From a virus, in IMG/VR virus record IMGVR_UViG_3300044984_002141, positions 1 through 55,390 of that record: a DNA stretch of 55,390 nt, one strand, 5' to 3'. Positions 15,927-22,899 of this stretch are shown piece by piece. Every line of letters begins with the position of its first letter. The first letter of the stretch is position 1. The notes under the pieces are model-generated. The model had not been told where the DNA came from and did no database searches. It saw nothing but the letters and a program-made list of their open reading frames with translations. The position numbers were made by a program, and so were the translations under genes.

Positions 15927-16205
15927 TCAATTAAAAAACATTTTATCTTTTTTATCAGCGACAGCTTGACAATCAACGCATAAATCACAAGTTTTGTTTA
16001 TAGTTAATACCACTCGTTGTCTTTCAACTGGGATATACGCTAAACACACTTCACATTGTAATTCTTTATTAATTAATTGCTCGATATCGCGATCTCTTGG
16101 AATATCATGTCTAATTTTATTAATAAGTGACATCCGTTCTGCTTCTTCTAATATAGCAGCGATATCGCATTCATCCATTACATCCGTACTTAATTCCATA
16201 TTCAC
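15927..16205 (-). CDS. TraR/DksA-type zinc-finger protein
   Basis: 92 residues. The C-terminal half carries the C4 zinc finger of the TraR/DksA family: CEVCLAYIPVERQRVV, then CDLCVDCQAVAD. The N-terminal 45 residues are acidic and helical (DECDIAAILEEAERMSL). Short TraR-like proteins bind the RNA polymerase secondary channel without ppGpp and change host promoter use; many phages carry one. It lies directly downstream of the amidotransferase and queC genes and is probably co-transcribed with them. The finger is clear; RNA polymerase action is inferred. Confidence 0.72.
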   Translation of the reverse strand: MNMELSTDVMDECDIAAILEEAERMSLINKIRHDIPRDRDIEQLINKELQCEVCLAYIPVERQRVVLTINKTCDLCVDCQAVADKKDKMFFN

Positions 16206-16213
16206 TCCATTGA

Positions 16214-16822
16214 TTAAAAATAATATGGGTTGTGTTGATTATGAAAAATATCATGCAATATAAATTCGTTATTACTAAGCTTAAATACATTATTATGATC
16301 AATCATTTTTGAATCTGCAAACTTTGTTGAACTAATATTTGCACCATTTATGTATAACGGCGATATTGCATTTCTAAACATATAGATTTCATTATCTTTA
16401 ATACAAACACATGCAAACGATCCTTCGATATCAGATAATTTAGAAAAATCATCTTTAATTAATTCACCTAACGCTTGCGTATCCCATAAGTATTCACTAT
16501 TTAGTAACTTATTAATTTGGGCTAACGCTTCAGTTTTAATAATACCATTATGCAATAACTTAAAGTCCTCACTTACATAAGGATGAATTCGACTATATTC
16601 TTTAACTAACCCACCGGTTGGTGCTTGACAGTGACCTAGCAAATAGTCGCCGTCGTTGATATGATCTAACAATTCAAGATTAAAGTCACCAAAATCTTTG
16701 AATGTGCGTACTTCATGCTCGTTATACAATGTTAATGAGTGACTAAACGAGCCCCGATACCTATTTAAATTTAATAATTCAATGAATTTATCTTTATTAT
16801 AACTACCAATAATACTACACAT
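16214..16822 (-). CDS. Class II glutamine amidotransferase partnered with QueC (Gat)
   Basis: 202 residues beginning Met-Cys-Ser-Ile-Ile-Gly. Removal of Met would expose Cys2, the N-terminal nucleophile of class II (Ntn) glutamine amidotransferases. Further family features are LLGHCQAPTGG near 61-71, LLHNGII near 89-95, and a TQALGELI segment. In archaea and some phages a Gat domain is linked to QueC and helps convert the preQ0 nitrile to the formamidine of archaeosine (dG+ in phage 9g DNA). Here it is a separate gene 14 bases downstream of queC, with an AGGGAT ribosome site. It probably supplies ammonia for a 7-deazaguanine base; the exact product is inferred. Confidence 0.8.
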   Translation of the reverse strand: MCSIIGSYNKDKFIELLNLNRYRGSFSHSLTLYNEHEVRTFKDFGDFNLELLDHINDGDYLLGHCQAPTGGLVKEYSRIHPYVSEDFKLLHNGIIKTEALAQINKLLNSEYLWDTQALGELIKDDFSKLSDIEGSFACVCIKDNEIYMFRNAISPLYINGANISSTKFADSKMIDHNNVFKLSNNEFILHDIFHNQHNPYYF

Positions 16823-16836
16823 TCAATATATCCCTA

Positions 16837-17559
16837 TTACCAGTTAATTGCTTTAGAGTAAGTGATTGGATCTTCAATACCAATATTTTTAAATGCCATG
16901 ATACGCTCTGCACAGCTTGGACATACACCACATGAATGTCCATGCTCATCTACATCATAACAGGTAACAGTTTTACTATAATCACAGCCTAACTTTAAAC
17001 CAATACGTAATTCTTCAGTTTTATTCAACGAAACCAATGGAGTAAATACATCAATCTTATGCATTCGATTTAAATCAACCACACTTTGCAGTGCCGCAAC
17101 AAATTCAGGAGTAGTATCCCAATAATTATACTGATCATTCGAATTTAAACCTAGAGCTATTGCTTCACACTCATTTGCTTCTGCAAACGATAAGATCATA
17201 GATGAAAACAATAGATTACGGAACGGTACGTATGTAGGTGGCTGTGGATTACCTAATATATCCACAATAGTAGGCATTTCAATATCTGAACCTTTAATAT
17301 TAGCTGATACTTTACGAGCAATATTACCTAAGAACGAAATATCTACGATATGATGATGAACACCTAGTGCTTCACATGATTGTCTAGCAAGTTCAACTTC
17401 AATGCTTTGCTTTTGCTGATACGTAAAGCTAACAGGAAACACATTATCATTACCATACCGATCAACTAACATGTATAATAACGTAGTACTATCTAATCCA
17501 CCAGATAACGATAGTGCAACTTTAGATACCTCGGGAAAATTTATATTTTCTAATGACAT
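16837..17559 (-). CDS. queC: 7-cyano-7-deazaguanine (preQ0) synthase QueC
   Basis: 240 residues, normal QueC length. The PP-loop ATP site SGGLDS is at residues 19-24. The zinc-binding Cys cluster is C200, C210, C213 and C216 (CGVCPSC context), and the family segment PTYVPFRNLLFSSMILSFAE lies in the middle. QueC converts 7-carboxy-7-deazaguanine to preQ0 using ATP and ammonia. In phages preQ0 or its derivatives are often inserted into DNA to resist restriction. GAGGTG precedes the ATG. A TTGATA-17-TATAAT promoter lies just upstream. folE and queE are in the same accessory block; queD and a DNA transglycosylase are not in this window. Confidence 0.95.
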   Translation of the reverse strand: MSLENINFPEVSKVALSLSGGLDSTTLLYMLVDRYGNDNVFPVSFTYQQKQSIEVELARQSCEALGVHHHIVDISFLGNIARKVSANIKGSDIEMPTIVDILGNPQPPTYVPFRNLLFSSMILSFAEANECEAIALGLNSNDQYNYWDTTPEFVAALQSVVDLNRMHKIDVFTPLVSLNKTEELRIGLKLGCDYSKTVTCYDVDEHGHSCGVCPSCAERIMAFKNIGIEDPITYSKAINW

Positions 17560-17587
17560 ATATCACCTCACAGTTAATAAAGATGAT

Positions 17588-17616
17588 ATTATATATTAAT
17601 TTTACAGAAGTATCAA
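17588..17616 (-). promoter_or_regulatory. Sigma-70-type promoter for queC
   Basis: On the minus strand TTGATA (17616-17611), a 17-base spacer and TATAAT (17593-17588) match the host housekeeping consensus in 11 of 12 bases. The -10 box ends 28 bases before the queC ATG. This suggests early transcription of queC, gat and the two downstream genes. Confidence 0.65.
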
Positions 17617-17730
17617 ATTATATTTAATCTCTGTAAGATATAGTGAAAAACCGTGTGATAATTAGGGCTCTCCAGTGTTTAACAAAATAATACATATTAT
17701 ATTAAGTAAATAGTGGTCATTTAATCTCAC

Positions 17731-17759
17731 TGGATTAAACGAGTATTTTATATTATAAT
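17731..17759 (+). promoter_or_regulatory. Possible promoter for the DnaE-like gene
   Basis: TGGATT (17731-17736), a 17-base spacer and a perfect TATAAT (17754-17759), 24 bases before the ATG at 17784. The same TGGATT-17-TATAAT layout is found before folE. A 7-base inverted repeat (TTTAATC/GATTAAA, 17720-17739) overlaps the -35 box and could be an operator. The 224-base divergent gap to queC holds nothing else I can identify. Confidence 0.4.
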
Positions 17760-17783
17760 ACTATATCAAAATACGGAGTAGTC

Positions 17784-18365
17784 ATGGCAAAAAAACATGC
17801 AGATATTGATATTGATGTTCAGAGTACGTTTGACCCATCCAACTTATTTGATATAGTTCATGCATCTCGAGTGCAGGATGGTAAATTATTAAAGCATCCA
17901 GTCGGTGTATATTTTCAAAGAATACCAGTTGATCCAGTTACCGGTTATGCGGCAATACCATACGATGCTACTAACGAGTATGATTATTTTAAAATTGATA
18001 TGTTACATTTGCACATATTAAACTTATTTGATAGTAAGCAACAGATCAGAGCATTATTAAGACAAGCACCAGACTGGGATATGTTACAATCAGAAGCTAA
18101 TGTTAGTAAGTTATTTCAGTTAAGTAAGCATTTCGCTGTAGTAAATAAGATGAAGCCGAGAAGTATATTAGATATTGCGGATTGTATTGCTATTATAAGA
18201 CCAGGTAAGCGTATTTTATTAGATAAATACGTATTCGACCGAGCTGCTGCTCGAGTGTTATTATATCAAAAACACAGTGATTCTGATTATAAGCGATCCC
18301 ATGCGGTTGCATATGCACATATTGTTGTATTGCAGATGCATTTAATTTCTGCTGGTATAATTTAA
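17784..18365 (+). CDS. DnaE-like fragment protein, no catalytic core
   Basis: 193 residues. Several motifs in order resemble a bacterial DNA polymerase III alpha (DnaE) segment: YFKIDMLHLHILNLF (as KFDLLGL...), KLFQLSKHFAVVNKMKPRSI (as GVFQ...MKP), DIADCIAIIRPGKR (as ALYRPG), and KRSHAVAYAHIVVLQMHL (as NKSHAAAYALIAYQ). The polymerase catalytic Asp motif (PDxDxD) and the PHP domain are absent. The protein is therefore not a polymerase by itself. It may be a domesticated fragment or a decoy or partner of replication proteins. GGAG precedes the ATG by 6 bases. I believe related small proteins exist in other marine T4-like phages, but cannot verify it here. Confidence 0.5.
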   Translation: MAKKHADIDIDVQSTFDPSNLFDIVHASRVQDGKLLKHPVGVYFQRIPVDPVTGYAAIPYDATNEYDYFKIDMLHLHILNLFDSKQQIRALLRQAPDWDMLQSEANVSKLFQLSKHFAVVNKMKPRSILDIADCIAIIRPGKRILLDKYVFDRAAARVLLYQKHSDSDYKRSHAVAYAHIVVLQMHLISAGII

Positions 18366-18388
18366 ATTTAAAATAAGCAAGGTGAAGT

Positions 18389-18742
18389 ATGTTACATGAA
18401 TCAGTAAAGCATATACTACATGATATAGAATTAACAAATTCTCAAAAAAAGGTATTGGCACGAGCAGTGCAATCAGGTGCTATTGAAGAGCCAAGTCGAG
18501 TCTCATTAAACGATGAGAAATTAATAGCTGCTAGAGATTTACTAGACGAGTTAGGTATTATTGATTATTCTCACACCAACAACACCATTCATATTAACGA
18601 TAGCGGTATAACGTTAATGCAGGAAGAAGGTATTGTAGGTGATGATGAATCACTAACTCCAGAAGGTGAGCAATTATTATCAGATGAGCCGGTAGCGCCT
18701 ACCACAGAGCAGTTAAAATTTAGTGAGTTTTTATTAATTTAA
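18389..18742 (+). CDS. Small unknown protein, winged-helix-like
   Basis: 117 residues. The segment SQKKVLARAVQSG ... AARDLLDELGIIDYS...NTIHINDSGITLMQEEGI reads like a helix-turn-helix followed by a beta wing, so DNA or protein binding is possible. The C-terminal LKFSEFLLI resembles the N-termini of nearby head-type proteins (see findings). AAGGTGAAG precedes the ATG. Its last 23 bases overlap the convergent gene on the minus strand. No specific function can be assigned. Confidence 0.55.
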   Translation: MLHESVKHILHDIELTNSQKKVLARAVQSGAIEEPSRVSLNDEKLIAARDLLDELGIIDYSHTNNTIHINDSGITLMQEEGIVGDDESLTPEGEQLLSDEPVAPTTEQLKFSEFLLI

Positions 18743-19115
18743 TTTGATGTCTTGCAATTGAGGTTGGTTTATTATTAAACATCAGCATTGGACCCTCAAT
18801 TGTATGAATTTTACTAATATGAAAAGTTTTAAACAGTGGAGACATATACTGTTTAATTTTCATTTTTTCAAATAGGAACGATACTGGCATATTACAACCA
18901 TCATCGTACCAATCTTGAATTTCATGTAAATTAATATCAGTTAGCGTGTGTGCGTTATAGAAGTCAAATGTATAACAGCTAATCCATTTATTATAGACAT
19001 TATCTATAATACATCGATGTGACACATCTGTTTTTAGGTTTAACTTTGTAATAAACGGGTACGCTGGATCAATTGAATCTTCCGCGTGTTCAACGAGGTC
19101 CATTTTTATTTTCAT
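18720..19115 (-). CDS. Unknown protein under a late-type promoter
   Basis: 131 residues, a mixed alpha/beta composition with no motif I recognise. AAGGG precedes the ATG by 6 bases. An exact TATAAATA on the minus strand (19165-19158) lies 43 bases upstream, inside the divergent neighbour, so the gene is probably expressed late. It overlaps the convergent gene by 23 bases. Its isolated orientation between two rightward genes suggests an independent transcription unit. Confidence 0.55.
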   Translation of the reverse strand: MKIKMDLVEHAEDSIDPAYPFITKLNLKTDVSHRCIIDNVYNKWISCYTFDFYNAHTLTDINLHEIQDWYDDGCNMPVSFLFEKMKIKQYMSPLFKTFHISKIHTIEGPMLMFNNKPTSIARHQIKLIKTH

Positions 19116-19139
19116 GTTTTCCCTTAATAGGTTACAGTT

Positions 19140-19637
19140 ATGCGTAAATTTAGTGATTATTTATACGAACAAAAGTTCAAGTTAATTGATTTTAATGATA
19201 AAAATGAAGAGGCTGAGGAAAAAGTGCAGCCTGATGAAGATCAGGATAAATTAACGGATAAAGATGATACGGATGATAAAGAGAAAGATGATCGTCCGCG
19301 TCATAACCGTGAGCGTGATAAAGAGCATAAACATAACAAGCATCACGAAGAACATAAGAAAGAAAAAAAAGAAGATCCTGATAGACAGGGTGTTATTCGA
19401 ACAATTAAGAACGCACACTTAGTGTATAAGCGATCAGATTCGGATGGAACATTTTCCGAATTATGGATGTATGATATCAGTAAGGGATCAAAAGACGAAT
19501 TTGATATTCGTAATGCGATATTAGACGGTACAGATATTGATCAAAAAACAGGATCATCTGACGATAATAAGCAAAAATACACGTTATGGACAAATAATAC
19601 AAGACAAATGATGCATATTACTGGATTAGCCAATTGA
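19140..19637 (+). CDS. Highly charged protein with capsid-targeting-like N-terminus
   Basis: 165 residues. The first residues MRKFSDYLYEQ resemble the T4 capsid targeting sequence (MKTYQEFIAE pattern). Residues 20-85 are almost entirely Asp, Glu, Lys, Arg and His, a disordered polyampholyte. The C-terminal 80 residues look folded (GVIRTIKNAHLVYKRSD, YTLWTNNTRQMMHI). An internal head, scaffold or DNA-associated protein is a reasonable guess, based only on composition and N-terminus. The gene starts only 24 bases from the divergent leftward gene. Confidence 0.5.
   Translation: MRKFSDYLYEQKFKLIDFNDKNEEAEEKVQPDEDQDKLTDKDDTDDKEKDDRPRHNRERDKEHKHNKHHEEHKKEKKEDPDRQGVIRTIKNAHLVYKRSDSDGTFSELWMYDISKGSKDEFDIRNAILDGTDIDQKTGSSDDNKQKYTLWTNNTRQMMHITGLAN
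19158..19165 (-). promoter_or_regulatory. Late promoter (exact TATAAATA)
   Basis: Exact match on the minus strand to the T4 late consensus, with the next leftward ATG at 19115. It lies inside the N-terminal codons of the divergent rightward gene, a placement that makes chance coding constraint a possible alternative. Confidence 0.5.
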
Positions 19638-19650
19638 TATACATTATAAT
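19622..19650 (+). promoter_or_regulatory. Possible promoter for folE
   Basis: TGGATT (19622-19627), a 17-base spacer and TATAAT (19645-19650), followed 32 bases later by the folE ATG. The layout equals that before the gene at 17784, so it may be a phage early or middle promoter class. The -35 box is a poor match to TTGACA. Confidence 0.4.
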
Positions 19651-19681
19651 TATATTTTTTAATTAGTTAGGTGGATTTACT

Positions 19682-20353
19682 ATGAAATGCGATGAACAAT
19701 TAGGACTTAAAGTGCGTGAGCACTTAATCTCAAAAGGTATTGAAACACCTATGATAACTCCAGTGCTTACAGAGCAGGAGCAAATTGAAAAAATTGAAGA
19801 TCATATGCGTTCAATATTAACTGCGTTAAACTTGGATCTAACTGATGATAGTTTACAAGAAACACCGCATCGAGTTGCAAAAATGTATGTGCGTGAGATT
19901 TTTTCAGGTTTAGATTACAAGAATTTTCCAAAATGTACAGTAATTGAAAACAAAATGAGCTGTGCAGATGAATTTGTATTAGTTAAGAATATTACCCTGC
20001 AATCATCATGCGAGCATCACTTATTACCAATCTTAAATTTGAAAGGCGGTGGTTGTCATGTTGCTTATATTCCAAAAGACAAAGTAATCGGGCTAAGTAA
20101 GTTAAATCGGGTAGTTAAGTTTTTTGCAAGACGTCCACAAGTGCAAGAGCGCTTAACGCATCAGATTATGGAAGCATTGTGCTTTATTTTAGGTACTGAT
20201 GATGTTGCTGTTGAGATTAGTGCAGATCATATGTGTGTAATGACACGTGGGGTTGAAGATGCTACTAGTACAACAACGACCGCTGCTATGAACGGTCGTT
20301 TTAGAGATGACGCGGTAATTAGATCTGAGTTCTTCAGCTCAACTAAATCTTAG
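19682..20353 (+). CDS. folE: GTP cyclohydrolase I
   Basis: 223 residues, typical FolE length. The zinc site is present: C110 and H113 in SSCEHHLLP, and C185 in [11 protein letters not shown]. Other FolE signatures are [11 protein letters not shown] (60-70), [15 protein letters not shown] (129-143) and [13 protein letters not shown]. The enzyme converts GTP to 7,8-dihydroneopterin triphosphate, the first step towards preQ0. AGGTGG precedes the ATG. Together with queE and queC in this block it supports a phage-encoded 7-deazaguanine pathway. The gene overlaps the convergent unknown gene by 11 bases. Confidence 0.96.
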   Translation: MKCDEQLGLKVREHLISKGIETPMITPVLTEQEQIEKIEDHMRSILTALNLDLTDDSLQETPHRVAKMYVREIFSGLDYKNFPKCTVIENKMSCADEFVLVKNITLQSSCEHHLLPILNLKGGGCHVAYIPKDKVIGLSKLNRVVKFFARRPQVQERLTHQIMEALCFILGTDDVAVEISADHMCVMTRGVEDATSTTTTAAMNGRFRDDAVIRSEFFSSTKS

Positions 20354-20852
20354 TTTTTAGTTGTTGATAACGTTTTTTTAGTTTAACAACTGTAGCATGA
20401 AGTGAATCGGGATCTTCTTTATAAAGTTGCATTAAATGCTCTTTATATTGAGTTCCTGATTCGTTATGCTCTGACCGTAATTTACCTAAAATGCGAGTCA
20501 TTATTTTTTGAACTTCATCAAGATCATCCTGTGAACTATCATGAGATGAAGACATATATTTACGGATAGATGGTGTATCTGTAATTTTTTCAATTGATGG
20601 TTGTTTTTTACGTAATAAGCTAAGTGCAGCAAGAATAGCAAATCTATGTTTAGCTTGTCTATTCATTGTATCAAAATGTTTATTTTTGATATCGGTTGCT
20701 ATTTTAGTTAAAAAACAAACAGCAGTCTCACACGTAGCAGATGCGCTACTTTCTAAAATGAATAAGCAGTTATCGGTATACGCTAATACTTCTTCATTTA
20801 ACTCTTGCATCTCGAGATCGAGTGCTTCATTTAATTCTTTAATAAGATTCAT
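20343..20852 (-). CDS. Unknown helical protein
   Basis: 169 residues, largely alpha-helical with coiled-coil-like stretches at both ends ([19 protein letters not shown] and [14 protein letters not shown]). No recognisable catalytic motif is visible. It starts on a TAATG overlap with the upstream gene, so the two are probably translated together and may work together. It overlaps folE at its 3' end by 11 bases. Function is unknown. Confidence 0.55.
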   Translation of the reverse strand: MNLIKELNEALDLEMQELNEEVLAYTDNCLFILESSASATCETAVCFLTKIATDIKNKHFDTMNRQAKHRFAILAALSLLRKKQPSIEKITDTPSIRKYMSSSHDSSQDDLDEVQKIMTRILGKLRSEHNESGTQYKEHLMQLYKEDPDSLHATVVKLKKRYQQLKTKI

Positions 20853-21799
20853 TATATCTTTACCTTCTTTAATACTGAATACCGATCTTTAATTGATGGA
20901 TTTTGTGAATAATCTACAGCTAAGAACTTCCATATAGATGCAGGTACGTACTGTCTTGTTGCAGAGTCAAGAGATGTTAAATATATCGCTGCGTATGCAA
21001 GTTGTGTTTCATCAGATGTAGTTAAATAATCTAGTAACTGATTTAACGCATTTTTAATAATAGTATGACGGAAGTTAAGTATATCATAACCAGATAAGTG
21101 CGATGTATACTCGTGGTTATTCCCATCATCCAACTCTTTAATTTGCATTTTAATATCATTAATAATACCGGCTGGAACTTTAACCTTAGGGCTAGCTTCG
21201 TGTTCAGGCTCTTTTGGCTCATCAAGTACCGTTGGTAGTTTAGCTGCTTCAGTTACACGCTTACGTTTAACTTTTTTAACAACAACCTCTTCCTGCTCAT
21301 CTTTTTTATCTGATTGTTTTTCAGCAGGTTTTTGCGCTTCTTTATTATCTTCTTGCTCTTTTTGAGGCGCGTCTTTGTCTGATGTAATTGCAACAGGTGC
21401 ACTAACTACCATTTCAGGTGCTGTTTGAATCTGAACCGGAGCAGGTTGTTCAGGTTGTTTTTCCATGCAGCATTTAAAGTAGTTTGCAACACAATCATAA
21501 TCACCAATAACTAATGCTTTGATTTTATCATCTAATTCATCAAACAATTCACATGCTTTATCTTGTTGATTACTAATAACGAAACCTAATGTCTTATCTA
21601 AATGACTTATTAATTCGCTGTATATTTGCTTTACGTTGGGAGAGCTGTTGCGCTCATATTCATGATTATAATGTTCAATTGCGTTAACCAACGCATATTT
21701 TACATTAGAATAATTTTGCGGTATATCAGCAACAACAGTAACTACTGGCGTAATTTCAGCGTTAATACCGGCTAATCTTAAAATATCATTTGGTGACAT
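20852..21799 (-). CDS. Unknown two-domain protein with charged linker
   Basis: 315 residues. The N-terminal helical region (1-110) and C-terminal helical region (about 215-315) are joined by a Gln/Glu/Lys/Pro-rich linker (about 112-210) that contains KKVKRKRV, a strongly basic patch. GAGATAT precedes the ATG. Its stop overlaps the start of the next leftward gene (TAATG). I do not recognise a family; the linker suggests a tethering or scaffold protein. Confidence 0.55.
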   Translation of the reverse strand: MSPNDILRLAGINAEITPVVTVVADIPQNYSNVKYALVNAIEHYNHEYERNSSPNVKQIYSELISHLDKTLGFVISNQQDKACELFDELDDKIKALVIGDYDCVANYFKCCMEKQPEQPAPVQIQTAPEMVVSAPVAITSDKDAPQKEQEDNKEAQKPAEKQSDKKDEQEEVVVKKVKRKRVTEAAKLPTVLDEPKEPEHEASPKVKVPAGIINDIKMQIKELDDGNNHEYTSHLSGYDILNFRHTIIKNALNQLLDYLTTSDETQLAYAAIYLTSLDSATRQYVPASIWKFLAVDYSQNPSIKDRYSVLKKVKI

Positions 21800-21828
21800 T
21801 GATATATCTCATAGTTAGTGTGCGTGTC

Positions 21829-21975
21829 CTAAGATTGCTTACGTTTTGCTTTTTTCTTTTTTGCTTTAACGTACATGTTGTGCCACACCGTTGCTTGGGT
21901 TACGCTATCCACAGGTATAATACCTCGGTGTTTTTCGGCATGATATTTTTCTAGTAATTCACGTAATAGTTTCAT
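21829..21975 (-). CDS. Small basic protein, 48 residues
   Basis: A short open frame beginning MKLLRELLEKYHAEKHR and ending in a Lys/Arg tail (KAKKKKAKRKQS). It is helped by a GGGA sequence about 9 bases upstream. A late-promoter-like CATAAATA on the minus strand (22014-22007) lies 31 bases before the ATG. It fills most of the gap between two leftward genes. The basic tail suggests nucleic-acid binding. It is too short for a confident call, but the promoter-to-start spacing matches other late genes in this window. Confidence 0.5.
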   Translation of the reverse strand: MKLLRELLEKYHAEKHRGIIPVDSVTQATVWHNMYVKAKKKKAKRKQS

Positions 21976-22006
21976 ATTGATTATCCCAAAAGTGTAGTGA
22001 ATGTGG

Positions 22007-22014
22007 TATTTATG
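22007..22014 (-). promoter_or_regulatory. Late-promoter-like site (CATAAATA)
   Basis: Seven of eight bases match TATAAATA on the minus strand. It lies 31 bases upstream of the 48-residue gene and just downstream of the SleB gene terminator, a sensible place for a new transcription start. Confidence 0.45.
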
Positions 22015-22040
22015 TCAACTGTAATGTTGTTTCTCAACAC

Positions 22041-22072
22041 AAAAAGAGAAGAACTATTAAATAGTTCTTCTC
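22041..22072 (-). terminator. Intrinsic terminator after the cell-wall hydrolase gene
   Basis: Perfect inverted repeat GAGAAGAACTA...TAGTTCTTCTC (22046-22072) with a 5-base loop, followed on the minus strand by TTTTT (22045-22041). This is a textbook rho-independent terminator for leftward transcripts leaving the gene at 22129-22656. Confidence 0.8.
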
Positions 22073-22128
22073 CCTGGAAAACGCGGTACAGCTAAATGAT
22101 ATTACATATTTGAGTTTATGTTAGTGCG

Positions 22129-22656
22129 TCATACATTCACTGCCTTCGCAGCTCGATAAAACACCATATTGTCTAATTTAATGGTTCTTATCACTCTACG
22201 AAATGGACTCCGCTTTAAAGAGTCATCATGGAAGAATGTAGCGCCGTTAGTTACATCTTTAATTCGTTCATTCATAACTGCTTCAGCTAGTTGATACATC
22301 TTTCTATAAGATGCAGAACCTTTATGTAATGATGCCCATCGTAATTTACGGTGGCTAAACTGCGATTTTTCATTAACTATACTGCAGTATGATTTGTGTC
22401 TTTGCTTAGAGCGGTTGTGTATTGTATATAACACTCCAGTCTTAGCACCATCCGTTTGATTTTCGGCTTCAGCAATTGCTGTCCGCACCATACAATTTAT
22501 TTGAGGATTTACATATCCTAATAAAGGTGTGGTAGGAGCAATTGCACTTGCTAATATCACCGGTGGATGTGCATCAAAAACATTTGCTGGTAGTTTAATA
22601 TTAGCACCAGCTGGTGCACACAATAACGAACTTAAAAATAATAATTTTTTTACCAT
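22129..22656 (-). CDS. Secreted SleB-type cell-wall hydrolase (endolysin candidate)
   Basis: 175 residues. Residues 1-18 are a Sec-type signal peptide (MVKKLLFLSSLLCAPAGA). Residues about 55-172 match the SleB/Hydrolase_2 domain: RTAIAEAENQTDGAKTG with the likely catalytic Glu, then IHNRSKQ, CSIVNEKSQFS, DVTNGATFFH and MVFYRAAKAV. SleB-type enzymes are lytic transglycosylases that cut peptidoglycan. The signal peptide suggests export by the host Sec system rather than holin-dependent release. AAGGAG precedes the ATG by 6 bases. A strong terminator follows the gene, and no holin is adjacent. It may also be a virion-associated or late lysis enzyme. Confidence 0.85.
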   Translation of the reverse strand: MVKKLLFLSSLLCAPAGANIKLPANVFDAHPPVILASAIAPTTPLLGYVNPQINCMVRTAIAEAENQTDGAKTGVLYTIHNRSKQRHKSYCSIVNEKSQFSHRKLRWASLHKGSASYRKMYQLAEAVMNERIKDVTNGATFFHDDSLKRSPFRRVIRTIKLDNMVFYRAAKAVNV

Positions 22657-22899
22657 ATTATATCTCCTTGCTGATAAGATCCATTAACATCAGGATAATA
22701 CCATGAGGTGGATAGCGTTTTTGGTACTATGGGAATCCCACCCATAGGGATTTAATAAAACACTATACATTAAACGTAATGCTTGATTTTTAACAATAAA
22801 TCAAGCGGTGATTCGTTTTCCGTTTGCTGAGTTTTACAAATAAATCAGTAATATCATTTTTAAACATCTACGTATTTATCGTAAGCAACGTAGGGTTGT
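22657..22899 (-). other. 243-base gene-free gap with alternative hairpins
   Basis: No convincing gene was found. It contains a stem CTATGGG/CCCATAG (22727-22747) whose loop and flank can instead pair as AATCC/GGATT (22734-22752), so two folds exclude each other. A second 9-base stem, GCTTGATTT/AAATCAAGC, lies at 22781-22806. A late-promoter-like GATAAATA is at 22880-22873. All lie in the leader of the SleB-type gene. Confidence 0.35.
22873..22880 (-). promoter_or_regulatory. Late-promoter-like site (GATAAATA)
   Basis: Matches TATAAATA in 7 of 8 bases on the minus strand, using the same GATAAATA variant seen at 27235 and 35981. It lies 217 bases before the SleB-type gene, giving an unusually long leader that contains the hairpins at 22727-22806. 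Confidence 0.4.

Noticed and set aside
20340-20363. Terminator between folE and the convergent gene
   Set aside because: CAACTAAA/TTTAGTTG can pair, but there is no T-run directly after it on either strand.
22790-22867. 25-residue leftward frame starting MFKNDITDLF
   Set aside because: No ribosome site, and its ATG lies only 6 bases from the late-promoter-like motif, too close to be in its transcript.
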